Shown: positions 21,001 to 33,172 of the stretch, one piece after another
How positions within the stretch are numbered: position 1 is the stretch's first letter
Layout: each line of letters begins with the position of its first letter
Origin: Scleroderma bovista
Taxonomy: Eukaryota; Basidiomycota; Agaricomycetes; Boletales; Sclerodermataceae
Direction of reading: 5' to 3'
NCBI GenBank assembly: GCA_037178675.1
Contig: JAYMGJ010000141.1
Coordinates: forward strand, 107,066-171,065
Length of the DNA: 64,000 nt
Notes under the pieces: model-generated
Told to the model about the DNA's origin: nothing
Seen by the model: only the letters and a program-made list of their open reading frames with translations
The model's database searches: none
Made by a program: the position numbers and the translations under genes

Positions 21001-24000
21001 CTCTGTATCCCACAAACATATGGTTTTGTCTCTGGAACCTGATGCCACCATCTTGCCATCTGATGAGAATACCACCAAGAACACAGCCTCAGTGTGCCCA
21101 CTGACAAAACTACTCAGCTGCACTCCAGTCTCAGCATCCCACAAACATATGGTCTTGTCATCTGAACCTGATGCAACCCTCCTGCTGTCTGGTGAAAATG
21201 CCACTGAGCTGACAAGCTCAGAGTGCCCCCTCAGTCTTAACTGAAGTTTTGGCCAGTTTGTCCCTTCTTGCCTCTTAATAACTTGAGTGACACCTGAATA
21301 CCTTGGTAAAAAATATCTGTAGATGATGGAATGTGTAGGAGAAAGTGGGAGTGCAGAGATATACAGGTGTGGGGTGCTTTTCATGATGGCACCACCAAAT
21401 GTTTGTACAAATTTGGTGGCATCTCTGGCTATGGCTGAAGCCTCCTGCAATGTACTGTCATACTGAATATGGTTATCATCAGTGTAAGTCAGGAAATAAC
21501 ATATAATATACTCACTTCCAACCATGAGGCTATAGCTGTCAGGCTTGAGGGGGCTGCATTGAGTGCTTTCAATAAGCTGAGTGCTTCAATCCAGAAGAGC
21601 AGTTTGTCCTTCAATAACAACTCCACTTCTTGTGCCAAGATCTTTACAAACTCCATTTTCTGTACATGACTAACCCAGAATCTGCAGGCATAAGACAAGT
21701 GTGCAGGGATGTATTTATGCACCCGCCAGTCAAAGTCAGTGACTTTTGAATTTGATAAATATGAAGTCTCCAGTTTGCAGATATTGAAGTGCAATCCAGC
21801 TTTCATAATCTGAAGACAAGCCAGTGCAAGGTCAAGGTGCACATCTTCAATCTTGACTGCAAACTCCATGCTCCGTGCAGGATCAGTCAGGAAGTCATAG
21901 AATGATGAATGCAAGGGATGAACTGGTGTTGATTCATCTGCAGTGCCACTAAGTAAGGCACCCATGGACTTGAGGATGATCTTGACATCATAAATGTTTG
22001 CCTTGTTGGGAAATGTGTACCGCATAGCATTCAAGGAGACTATAGGTAGTGGTTCATAGGTCCAAAGTATTTGGTGCATCACAGATTGGAAGCACCTAAG
22101 TGGTCTTGGTTTGCTCTCAATGACATTTCTCAGAATAGTGAGGTACATCCTATCCAAAAGATCCTTTCCCTCTCTGGATGGCAATGAAATCAGCTTCTCA
22201 TATTGCTCCATAGCTGTAGTAGACCCAGTCTTCTCTAGTTTGATAAATTCACATGCCAACCTAGCCCACTCAAACAACCCATCTGACAGCTGTGCAAGAC
22301 AATAAATTTGTGTTGCAGAAAAGACATCCACTAGACCTCCAAGTTGATTGGTGATGTACAAACAAATATCTTTCTCCACACTATCCTTGGAAATCTGATC
22401 CATAGACATGTGCTTGATGTGAGGACTGCCATGCAATGCCTCAGTAATGTCAGGTAAGGGGCAAGAAGTGACCAGGATACGAAAGTTGGAAGGGAGCCTA
22501 GCTGCCTTTATGGAAGTGAGGATATGAAGAATATGGTTCCTGGAAATTTCACTGCCACATTCATCAAGTGCATCAATCACAATGACAACCTGTCCAACCA
22601 TCCCCACTGAAACTTTGGAGATAGGATATACAACAAGTTTCTCCCACTGTTGCATCACATCAAGTGTTGTGGCAAGTGCAGGATTATTGATAATGACACC
22701 ACCAAGAGTGATTCTGAATTTAGGGACATGATCAGCTAGGTCATGTGCAATTGTGGCAAATATCTTTTCATGACGATGGTCTGCCTGCTGACCATGTGTG
22801 AAGCAAAAGCATGATCCTAGTGAACCAAGATCCTTGAACCAACTGGCAATGGTATGGGCAATGGTTGATTTTCCTCTCCCAGCCTGACCATACAACCATA
22901 AAATCCGTGTTGTGTCCAATTCTGACCCATTGATCCAATCAATAATGCTCTCCAAAAAGTCCACCCTTGTGCCCTCTAGACATAACTTGCTGGTGTCCAG
23001 GCCTGCACCATCTGCATAGGCAAGCTGGCTAAGATCTATTGCCTCACCTGTATTAGGGTCAGTTAAGAGATATCCTACACATAAAAGCTACAGGCTCACC
23101 TGCATGAATGCCATCCAAGGTATGACACCACATGTCATCCAGGACCTTGTTGACAACAAAATGTGCATCCAAATTCATCATGCCCCCACCCCATTGCATC
23201 AGGACATCAAAAGCATTGTTACATGCAGAAATGATCTTGTTGGTTTCATAAAGGACATTCTTTCCAGCACAGCTCCCTTGATAAACAAAATGTGAGTTCA
23301 AGCTGGAATCAGAGAAATGGTAACTAACAGAAACTCTTTATCTCAGCATAAGATTGAATGAACCTCACACAATTGATCACCAGCCTGGAGATTGCCATAA
23401 GAGGTTCCTTCATCTTCATGAAAGATTCCTCCTTCATAAATGCATAGACATGGCTGACTTTAGATAGCAAGTCAACCACAGACTGGTCCATATTCATCTG
23501 TGCAATGAGAAGCTGCCCACGTGGTGAGATGTCACATCCACATACATACCTGAAACATACCTTTGCAGCCCATGACAGTGCATACAATGCTAGCTTGGCA
23601 TATGGATGAGTCTAAGGAAGTGTGAGCAGTATATACAGGATGAGTGATACAACATACACCAGAAATCGTATTGACATTTCCTTGGAATGCTTTAATGGGC
23701 TGGAGATAGGAAATGATAGTGTCGTGGTCAACGACAGAATCAACTGCATCCTCTTGATCTCCTGGATGGTGGACATCTGTCACAGGTACCGCGTCATTTG
23801 TCCATGGGATCGGGCTTGTGTCGGTCACTGTGCCAAGGCCATGTGGTGCAATATTTCCATCAACAACCTTAGACTTCCATGTTATGAAAAGAGATCAATC
23901 CCGATTTTAGTGTTGCACCATACCTCTTGGCTCTGCGTTACCGAGACGTCTGCCACAGAAGTGCTGGGAATTTGTTGCTGAGGCAAATGCACGACCTATC

Positions 24001-24361
24001 AGGGAGTTGATGACGGTGGAACTGCTCTACACACTGGTGTGCTTACCAAAGCAGGTATATCTGGGCCCTCTACGGGAGTCTCCCTTGCGGAAATACAAGA
24101 GAAACGAAATAACTAAAGGAATGAGAAGACGAGCACATATCATGTATCAATGTGTATACCTTGCGCACACGACTCGAGGCACTGAAGATCCTAAACTTCC
24201 GCTTTTCTACGTGAGAGCTGTCTGCAGGCAGACCCTGCGATTCCTTCGTTAGTTAAAGAGGCGCTGAAAGTGCACAGCAGCTGTACCCCAGTGGCAGTCA
24301 ATTTCCTGTTTTTTCTGCGTCGAAATTTGATGAAATGCTTCTTCTGGCCACGTTCTGCCAT
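18064..24361 (-). CDS. NLR-type protein: N-terminal region, NACHT NTPase and 22 WD40 repeats
   Basis: Exons join in phase to about 1,950 residues. A basic start (MAERGQKKHFIKFRRRKNR, ATG at 24361) precedes a variable N-terminal region and an all-helical segment typical of basidiomycete NACHT proteins. The NACHT domain has Walker A LYGQAGRGKST and Walker B VVIVIDALDECG. One long exon then encodes 22 consecutive WD40 repeats of about 43 residues (consensus GH..-SVAFSPDGK-IASGS-D-TICLWD-ETG-QL) and a C-terminal tail of about 115 residues. The layout matches HET-E/HET-D-like fungal NLRs used in non-self recognition. Repeats 15 and 17 are the most diverged. The frame is open throughout. The body is almost free of CpG while the first exons are not. 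Introns near 23.3 and 23.9 kb use AAG acceptors. Confidence 0.88.
18400..21235 (-). repeat. WD40 coding repeat array, 22 units of about 129 bp
   Basis: The array spans about 2,835 bp, close to 22 units of 129 bp. Many units are nearly identical at DNA level. One stretch of 47 bases at 19581-19627 recurs exactly at 20226-20272, exactly 645 bp (five units) away, marking a block duplication or unit exchange. Such high identity between units is known for HNWD genes, where repeat shuffling and concerted evolution generate new recognition specificities. Confidence 0.9.
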
Positions 24362-24566
24362 GATTTCAGTGGATCTAAGTGGTAAATGAGTAGTTTCAAA
24401 GACTGGGAGAGCACTGGAGGACGGTGGTAACGGGTTGAGGGTGGAAAAGACACACGCTGCCTGCTTATGTAACCATCCAACTGCGCTGACGATCGAGCAC
24501 GGGTGTAAATACAATTGCAATAAAGCTGTCAAGGTCTGGTGCATTATAAGACAGTACCACCGCCTC

Positions 24567-25781
24567 CTACCCGATGACATCGTCCCAGTCACCCCATTCA
24601 CTTCCGACTATCCTCACCTTTACTTTCTCTCCGAACTGACCAAAATACGATGCCTTAAACCACCCTTTCATCTCATCCTCACCGAACGGCCCAAATGTGT
24701 CATGGGACACTTGCTCGGGGACATTCCATTTGTACTCGTACTTTGTGTCGGCTGAAAGGGGCATCCAGTCCGGCGGTACTTCGCCGCTGGATCGCACAGA
24801 GCGGACAAGTTCTTCGTAGGTCTTTGAATAAATATCGATATCACCAAGCGACATAAGATTGGATGCGAGATGCGTTATCAGGTCGATGTCAGAAAGGTAC
24901 TTCGACGGCTGTTTCCTGCCAAGGTGCACTGTCGGGGCTATTTAGAAGACGGAGAGAACACAGTATACGTACTTGGTATTTGGAGAGTTTATTTTCGATT
25001 TCTTGTCACCCAGTCGCGAGAGCGCCTCCAACACTGTCTCCCCGCGTTTGAGAAGTGCGACAAGCTGGATCTCCAAGGCACCCTTGCCGCCGCTCTGCTC
25101 TAGCTCCCTTTCTTCTGCCTTCATCTTTTCCTTCTGGATACGATCTTGTTGCTTCTTCCTGCGCTTCGCGAGTTTCATTTCCTTTTCGCTAACTCCTTCC
25201 ATCCACCGGTCATGCACGCCGTGAGGGTCGAACGTCCGGATGTAAGTGCCGTCTGCAGCGAATTTGCCCTCCTCCATCTCCTCCCGCATGTTGAACGATG
25301 ATAATTCGTACCCCATGCCAGCTTTCTTCCGCCGTTCCGCGTCATCTTCATCCTCCGGCTCGCCCTCCTCGCCACTGTCCCGTTCTGACTCCTCGTTGAA
25401 TTCCTGTCCCTCGATATCCCCCAACCTCAAGTACTCTTCCTTCCTTTTTCCGCCCACTTCTTCGCCCCTTTCCTCCTTGTCTGCCATGGCGAACATATCC
25501 TCGTCTTCCCCGCCATCTGCATGTTGATCCTTCCGCCGACTATACACAACACCTTCCCCGTCATTGCTGGAATCCGAATCGTAACCATCCGTCTTAACGC
25601 GTCCCTTCCGTTTCGATGAGGGAGTCTCGAGTGCAGCATCGACTTCTTCCGCGAAATTGGCTGGGTCTTCATTGGGTTCCACAAATCGCGTTTTCTTCGT
25701 CGCACGCGAAGGACAGGAAGAGGTGGATGGCTCGGCAGTGGATGAGATAGCTGATCGTTTCTGTCCCGTTCGAGCCTGCAT
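24567..25781 (-). CDS. GYF-domain protein, Lin1/CD2BP2-like (U5 snRNP-associated)
   Basis: Two exons. The first codes for an acidic, charged N-terminal region with RFVEPNEDPANFAEEVD, a GYDSDSSNDGEG stretch and FNMREEMEEGKFAADGTYI, all resembling CD2BP2/Lin1. The second encodes the C-terminal GYF domain (YEYKW, TFGPFGEDEMKGWF) and ends WGDWDDVIG. The family binds proline-rich sequences and the U5 snRNP protein Prp8/Prp6 area during spliceosome assembly. The intron donor is GTACGT just after SPNT and the acceptor CAG precedes KQPSKYLSDIDL in phase. The chosen start is the ATG at 25781 (MQARTGQKRS); the longer open frame upstream begins only with GTG. Confidence 0.85.
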
Positions 25782-25956
25782 TGTCAAGTCGGTGATATGA
25801 TGAGCGCTAGGTCGAGCCACAGATTTGTGCCTGTTTGCGCCCAGTGGAAGAACCAGTCATTCATCAATTCCTATATACTTAGACACCCGCACCAGAAGCT
25901 CTACACAACGAAAAAGAATTAAATGAGAGTAACCCTAGTAATACGACAACAGTAAA

Positions 25957-28767
25957 TTAAGATAACACAGATTGTGCTGCATAAGCGGCTTGGGCATATG
26001 TTGATTGATTCTCGATTGAGGCACGCGAGACAAGAAGTGTGCTGCCCAAACCGATAAGGTGGCCCGGAGTAGAAAGCTTTTCTGCAACAGCGATGCTTTC
26101 GGACGAGTAGAGCACGTAGACGTCTACTCCCACAGCGGAGACGAACTGTTTACTGACATGAGGGAATGGAGGTGAATAGGAGATGATATAGCCTACCGTC
26201 CGATTCGATTCGAAGTGATTTAAAAATGCAGCAAAATGTTCCTTCTGCTCGGTATCTGCAGAGGCATCAGGGACAACCCGTGCTGTACCGTGGCTCCGCA
26301 ACGTGTTCACGATGGCCAACGCGTCATTCTCGCCATAAAAATTGCCTGCTCGGCCATTAGCAGACTTGCCAATCCTGAAGTCATTCATCCGCCCCTGCAT
26401 GTGAGTGACGTCCTCCAAAGTAAGGGGTATTGAGATGGTATCATTCACTATAATTTTGAACGATGTCGAACAACTATAGTAGACCTCTCAGGAAGAGCTA
26501 GAGCAATAGGCACAGCGACGCACCCAATCTCATTGGCTTCACTGCTGGATGCATGGTTTGGAGTACCTTGATAGCTACAGGCGAGTCAGGACGAATTTTC
26601 AAGGAGTACATGCATAATTACTGACAGTGGTCCAAATATAGTCGACGTAAAGGAAGTTGGAGCCTCACTGAAAAGCGAGCGCGATAACTTTTGAGGCGAA
26701 GCTGAAGGGAATAATTGCTCTGTGGCTAATGCAAGGCTGCGGAGATATGATTAGCACTTGTAAATACACACGAAATAGCCATACTTTCGCTTCAAATTAT
26801 CTTCAGCAGTGGTCGCCGCCGGACTTGCAACAGTGGTTGCTAGGTCAGACTGGGTAGCTGAAACAGCGGCTGTGGTTGTAGTCGCGAAAAGACCGGAAGA
26901 AGTATGTGCATCCTGATCTTCGGTGATGTCGTTTGATTGTGTCGGTTCGTCCTGCTTAGTCTCCACCTTTGGCTGACCTTGAGGGTCCTCAGTTGACTTT
27001 TCTTGGGGCACGTCCTCGTCGAAATCCGGCAGCGTACCATCATTTTCCACTCCGGCAAGTTTCAGGAGTTCCATGCCAGAAGGCTTTGGATCAGCAGACG
27101 CCCTCAATACATGGTTCCCATCCGTCTCTCCTACTGCATCACCGTCACTCCAAGAGGTAATGGCCAATCCAGATTCCCCGGTCTCCCATGCAGACGGCAC
27201 CTCCTCAATTTCTTCAGGTTGATCACGGGTGGCATTGATGGGTGCAAATGTGCCTTTGACAGTTGACAGTCTCCCTTTGGTTGCAGTTAGAAGAGAACTT
27301 CGATTCTTAGTCAATAAGTTGGCGGATAAGCGTCCAGGTCCTGGCTTTCCACCTCTCCCTCTTTTAGCAGTCGCACGGACTGGAACAGCACCCGACGTGC
27401 TCGCCGTAGGCATGGACATCAAACGTGCTTTGGCAGTTATAGCTGTTCCCGATGTCTGAGGCACAGGGGCTTCCATAATTTTGACTAGAGGATTGGCCGC
27501 TCGGGCACGATGGAATGGCACAGAAGAATCTTCGGACCGCTCACGGGTGGTAGCCTTGGAACGAGGGGGAGAGTCGAATAGCGGATCAGGAGAGCTGGGT
27601 GTAGGCGATCCACGTTTCTGAGTAGGTGAATGTTCGGCTTCTGGCGCCGACGCCATACACGTTACTTCCACATCTTCTGAATTCGTTTGTTCAATCTCGA
27701 TTGGCTGACCGCCATGAAAATGTTCGAGATCATCAAAAGCCGCGATATCCCTGGTCCCAGAGCCATTCTTTGCGACAGATTCCTGCTTTCTTGAACGCTC
27801 ATCTCCATCCTCCACACTGGACTGCATAAGTGCATCCTCAACCTCGCGAGAATCGATCTCGATATCTGGATCAATTTCACCTTCAGCATCGAGCTCTGAA
27901 TCCGTCACTGATGGCAAGCGTCTAGAGATCATTCTGCGTGGCCCAGGGGAAGATGCTCGTCTGCGGTTAGCCCTCCCCACGCCTTTCTGTGTCGTCGTGT
28001 GGATTCTGCGTTTGATGCGTGGTGCTCGAACCTGAGATTTAGGCTGTACTGCTTCCAGTATGTCATCGTAGGGTTTTTGCACCTTTCGACGCTTGCGAGG
28101 CGTTGTACGTGGTGGCGAGATGGAAATGGTGGCATCTAGGGTTGGAACATCGGTCTTCTGGGTTGGTGTCGAATGTTGAATCATAGCTGCACTTTGTTTT
28201 CGTTTGAGCGTCTTCTTGCCTTCGCTTTTAAGTCAGACAGCAGATATTAGAATGCGTTCCCATAAACCATACCTGGTGGGCCGGATATAATCACCTCATC
28301 ACCTTTCTTGAAGAGGGTGGCATCATGGACATCCCTCCCTCCTGTGTCCACGCGATCCCAGAAGGTATCGATAATTTTTTTTGCTTCTTTTGTGAAGTGC
28401 TCTACTGGCTCCCAGCTAGAGAACGCTCTATCAGTCAGGATCTAAGTTGTCAAGGAATGTCACATACGTGCACTCATCCCAGTCGTAGCCCTTCCACTTG
28501 ACGATGGTCACTGTCAGTTGCAAACACAGCGCGCAGAACAAGTAGAGTGTCTACCTTCACGTAGTACTTCTACAGGTGGCATGAAAGACTGCTTTCAGAA
28601 CGAAAATAAATGAAATACTGTAAATTCGTACCCATATCAGTTTCTTACCCCTCTTGTCGTGTACGCGGGCGCGAGTAACAGACTCTGTTGTTTGTAAGAA
28701 GAAATGAACGAGCAGAGGATACCTGAAACAACTGACCGACTTCGTACTCTGGCTCGCTGTCTGACAT
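25957..28767 (-). CDS. Chromodomain protein with long disordered region
   Basis: The ATG at 28767 gives MSDSEPEYEVGQLFQ. Short exons then build a chromodomain (YYVKWKGYDWDECTWEP, then HFTKEAKKIIDTFWDRVD) in the first 70 residues. A long exon (28184-26780 region) encodes about 470 residues rich in Ser, Thr, Pro, Arg and Lys with several basic patches, likely disordered and nuclear. C-terminal exons follow (ATEQLFPSASPQKLSRSLF; GRMNDFRIGKSANGRAGNF) and the frame ends at 25957. The chromodomain suggests binding to methylated histone tails; the tail has no domain that I recognise. Two N-terminal introns only fit the chromodomain with AAG acceptors (for example at 28497). The joint near 26.45 kb was chosen because a CAG acceptor restores frame. 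Confidence 0.75.
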
Positions 28768-28966
28768 GCTGGAATGTCACGGTTGGTTGGAGGCAGACTT
28801 GAAACCCACAATGAATATGAACACGTGTGAATTTCCTTGTGTATGCAAAAACGTGTATCGAATCAAAGAAATGAATAAAACACAGCAGCGAGATAGACCA
28901 CAATTAGCAGATTGTAATAGCAATTAACCAAACGAAAACAGGTAACCAAATACTACAAGTCGAGAA

Positions 28967-31900
28967 TTAGGACTGAGTCCAGTCCCTTGGAACGATCCGA
29001 GAAGAAATAAGACACTCCTTGACCCAATTTACACTCGCCACCGTCATTTCTTCTGAATCCTCCATGCCTGCAGGATCCTTGACGATGATGTAGTCAAACT
29101 TTTGCAGCTCCTTGGAAGGTACCAGTTTGATATCCGTAACAGCCTCCACTCTGGATGCCCCCATGCACAAAATAATCCAAGGAACAGCGCGCGAAGCCTC
29201 TCTGCCACGGTCTATGTTCGACGCATTCTATCGTCGCGAAATCAGTGCGTGTCCTCCTGATAAGATCAAAACCGAGTTACCTTCCTGCCCCGTGGCGGAA
29301 CGAAGTCAACGTCAATACATAGGAAAGTCTTATTGGCAAATAACTTCGGCGCCACCCGATTTGACAGAATGTCCTGCAGATACTCGGAGCAGTTACCCCA
29401 ATCAAGGTCAATCATCTGGGAGATTCGAGCCCCCAACGCATCAGAATATCCGGCTGGAAGTAAATGAGGCTGCCAGTCCTTTAATGCAGTCAATACTTGT
29501 CATTTAATCAATTTATGTGGGACTTACCTGTGACGGCTTGGATGACTGGGTGAGCCACTCAAAAGAAAGACACGGAATGCCAAGCGCAAGAGCGATCAGA
29601 AACTTTGGCTTTTGGTTGGCATCATCGGACAACAGGAAGACCCGGTCCAGATTGACATCTTCCCTCAAGCGGAAGTCCTCTGGAGTCGCTGTCCAACGTT
29701 TGCTGGATTGATTGTGATGCCCTTCCATTGTAAATACGCTCGACCAATCATCAACTATCTGTCCACCATACTGCTTGATAGCCGCCATTGTGTCATCTTT
29801 GGTCCGGTCAGGATCCATATTCTTCACGCTAAGTGTGACCACGAATCCCGTCTTGCCAAGCTCGCGATTTCTCCCAGAGAGACTCGCAAGTGATTGCTTG
29901 GACGGCGTTGCGATGTCGGCCAACAACCTTGGTTTAACCACGGGAACGATAGCTCCCGAGTCCATGACACGGTCCTTCCACTGAGCATGCAGCGTCCGGC
30001 TTGCAATCCGGATATCGCGGAATTCCATCTCGGAAGTCACAACGGACTCTCCGTCATCAACCTTCACTTCGAAGACACCGCGCGACTCCACTTTACTGGT
30101 GTCGGAAACTTTCGCTCTAGAACCATTCGACATGAGGATAACATTGTCTCCAATCATAAGTTCGCAACGCCGCAGATTTTTAAGCTCGATTTCATCGTCT
30201 GTCCCGTCATCAAACTTGACCAGGTACTTCGGATTTCCCCGCCCAGTGATCGTGGAGTGGACGGTTCCGGAATAAAAGTGCCCATCCTGCTTCCATAACG
30301 CAAATACCCTTGTAGCAGGCTCAGCTGAACCACGGATCGTTGACATGCCTGAACGCAGCCGCTTTACGGAGCGTGTAGCAGGGACCGGAGTTGAGGAGTT
30401 TCTGTGCGTGGAGGTCGACCTGCTTGATACACCGCCGGGCTTCGTATCCTCCAAGCGCCTACGTTTGGGTGCCGGGCCAGCCTTAGGACCAGCAGCAGGC
30501 GGAACGACATCAACATCGTAATCACAGGCTGCCTCGGTCCGCTGCTCTTTCTCCTCTTCCTCTTCCTCCTCCTCCTTGACAATCTCCGGCGACGTGGCGA
30601 TGTCGTCTTCTGACACCTGACCGTCCGTGCTCTCAGTATCAGAACTCAGCCACTTCCTTTTTGCGACTTTGTTACCAGTGGATGCAGGCCGTACCCGGGA
30701 CGTTGCTGGAGGTTGTCTAACTCTTTGCTTCTTCGATGCCGGTGCGCGAGACGAAGTGGTCGGGGGGTGTTCAAGTGACGAGCCAATGTCTGGAAGATCC
30801 TGTTGAGGAACCGACGATGGAACCACGGACTCTTTCTTCGAATTACCCTTCCTCCGAGTCGGAACCTTCCCTTTCGGAGCTTTTGCTCGATCCTCGGCTA
30901 TTTGGGGGGCCTAACGTGATTAAGCATTGGAAGAAAAAAAAAAGGCAGGGGTGACATACTGTTCGCGTGGTATTAGTGACTACAGGGGCAGACTTGGGTT
31001 TCCGCGAACTTCGGGTTTGCGCTTTGACCTGCATCGCTGGGGCTTTTCCAGCCGCCTTCGCAGACAGTTTACTTGACAAAGGAACATCTGCATCATCGTT
31101 ATCTTCGCTAGATGGTTCCCCAACTTTGGAAGAATCAAGAGCGACGTTGCAAGACGGATGATGATCGATTGTGAGGTTCTGTGGAAGAGAAGCACGTCTC
31201 TCCCTTTGGTCATCGGCGCTGCTGGGTGCGCCATGTCCGACCCGGAGAGGTTCAGAGTCGGGAATCACGTCCATGGGGTCAACCTCCTTATCAGTATTCA
31301 CCCGATGTTCTTTCGACTGACGGCCAGTATTATTCGCGCAGCTTGGATCAAGTTGCGCTTGGGTAGAAGGCTGAGTTTGTTCAAGGCCAGACGGCTGCGT
31401 CTCTGCAATAGCAGAGTTACCGACATAGGAAGGAGGCGCAACGTCACCGTGCATCCGGCGCAGCTTAGCAATCCTGTACTTGTTCATTGGATTTACCAGT
31501 CGAAGTAAGCTCCTAGGATTGCTCGAGGCAACAACTGCGTCGGGAGTAGGTGAGATCCACTGGGGTGTCTGAGAACGTTGCCGTTGATTGCTCTGTTCAT
31601 CAGGGGCCCTAAAAGTGGGTGGCTCGACCCTCAGGGAGGTATTGTCTGGTGCGGAGCCCGATGCGGTAGGCTGAGTCGGCAGAAGTTCTGGGGCTGACTT
31701 CATAGTACGCGCTTCGGCTTCTTTGTCCAACATCCGGTCAAGGGACGACGCGGTTTGATCAAAATCGAATGGCTGCGTTGACTCCTGGCTGTCTTGCTCA
31801 GCGGCACCTTTCTTGAGGAACTGATCCTTGTTTCGGTGAGAATACGTCCCACTGGATGAACCTGCAGATTCACTGGGAGTGGCTGCAACGAGAACCTTGC

Positions 31901-32846
31901 CGGTGGCGCCTGAGCTGACAGGTCTGCCTGTCTTTCGAGTCTCGTAGTCAGCCATGGCGGCAGCGAGGAAAGCGTGATCCTCGCTTGCGTCCGATAACGG
32001 TGGTTCATGATCGACATCGTCATGGATGACTTCCTGAGTGGGTGACCCACCGAGGGCTGAGAGTGGTACATAGAATTCCTTTGTTGTCGCCAGATATTGC
32101 GCCTCCGGGTCTTGGGAGACGGGGCCACCGAAGGAGTCCTGTGATGCCGGTGAAGGCGAGCGACGATACCTGTTTGGGATGGGGGGCATCGACTTGGTAG
32201 GGTGGGCGAGAGACTGTGGCTTGGTAGGTTTTAAAGTGGGGGATTCAAAGGACACTGCTCTTTTACCTGCGGACTAAAATGTAAATTGCCAAAAGGCGGG
32301 GGTGACAGCATACTCCTGGAGTGGCTCACCGTTTACCTTTCCTGTGCCGGATGCCGTGAAAGGAACGGAGAGATTGAATACATCGGGATTGGTTACTTTG
32401 ACGGACAAACCGGTCTTTGACGCGTCGTGAGGTGCAGCTCTAGCCCCGACCGGGTTTGTATTGCATTGGTGGTCTTTGTTATCTTTGCTGCCTGTGTCCT
32501 CTTTCTGAGATCCCCATTCAGATGGACCACGTTTACCATTCTTGTTCTGGTCCGTCGAGACTGGCGGATCGCAAAGGTGATAGCGAGTCACGGTCTCTCG
32601 GCGTGGAGGAACTATAGAGTCTGCGGAAAAATCTCCTGTGATGTGGTCGTTCGATTGCTGTTTGTCGTGCACGAAATGGGTCTGCTCTTCCACATGCTCT
32701 GACGGTGCTGCGAGTGCGTACTCGATAAGCTGTGTTGGTTGGGATTGTTCTGGGTCACTGCAAGGTGCGAATAAGGGATCCTGAGTTTCTCCGCGGGTGA
32801 ATATTGACATGGGGATGACGTGCCTGTGGTCGTCGAGCGGGTCCAT
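28967..32846 (-). CDS. DNA-damage checkpoint mediator, Crb2/Rad9/53BP1-like
   Basis: Large protein (over 1,200 residues) with an N-terminal disordered region containing SQ/TQ sites (SQPTQ, TQPSTQ), a Tudor-like segment (VFALWKQDGHFYSGTV, KYLVKFDDGT) and two C-terminal BRCT-like units (FVVTLSVKNM, CLSFEWLTQ; FANKTFLCIDVDFVPP, VASVNWVKECLISSR). Tudor plus tandem BRCT is the hallmark of Crb2/Rad9/53BP1, which read H4K20 methylation and recruit the effector kinase at DNA breaks. An Asp/Glu run (12 acidic residues) precedes the Tudor part. The first in-frame ATG is 32846; GTG codons upstream are not used. The intron near 32.26 kb again fits best with an AAG acceptor. MluI boxes lie in the upstream region. 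Confidence 0.85.
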
Positions 32847-33172
32847 CTTCCCTCCCACTTCCACGACGCCTTGGACGCGTCAACAGAGGAAAATTTAATG
32901 TCGCAACAACGAAACGCGCCAACACAGAAATGGCCAATAGTGGCTATTGACGCGTCAGGCCTTCAGAGTTGACGACTAATCAGTGGCAGCGAACAGAACG
33001 GCTGAACTCAATCAAAGGGCGTTGTGGTCTATCACTCGTTGTCTCTAGCAGTCGATTTGCTGCGTGCAGTCACTTCACTGAGAGGACTCGAGTCGGTCCA
33101 TATTTGTTTGTTCCGTGCTTGGTGATTTCAGTCACCTGACCCAGTCGCGTTTCCGTTGACCAGCCACCACCG
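32847..33172. other. Divergent promoter of the Crb2-like gene and the membrane-protein gene
   Basis: The 326 bp between two divergent start codons hold two ACGCGT motifs (32875-32880, 32950-32955) and a GGCGCGTTTC-like site on the minus strand near 32911-32920. No gene is seen. Confidence 0.5.
32875..32955. promoter_or_regulatory. MluI cell-cycle box pair upstream of the Crb2-like gene
   Basis: Two ACGCGT motifs 29 and 104 bp upstream of the Crb2-like start codon, with an E2F/MBF-like GGCGCG between them on the minus strand. They suggest G1/S-regulated expression by an MBF-type factor. Confidence 0.5.

Noticed and set aside
18413..21244. Plus-strand open frames of 60-200 codons across the NLR
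   Set aside because: They are regularly spaced antisense shadows of the WD40 repeats and repeat the same pattern each 43 residues; the minus strand has the true domain signal.
17440..23660. Transposon or virus origin for the CpG-poor block
   Set aside because: No terminal repeats, reverse transcriptase, transposase or viral gene was found; the block is a NACHT-WD40 gene and its flank.
26440..26500. Frameshift or 26-base insertion in the chromodomain gene, flanked by TATAGT direct repeats
   Set aside because: A normal GT-AG intron ending at a CAG just before GRMNDFRIGK restores the frame, so no mutation is needed.
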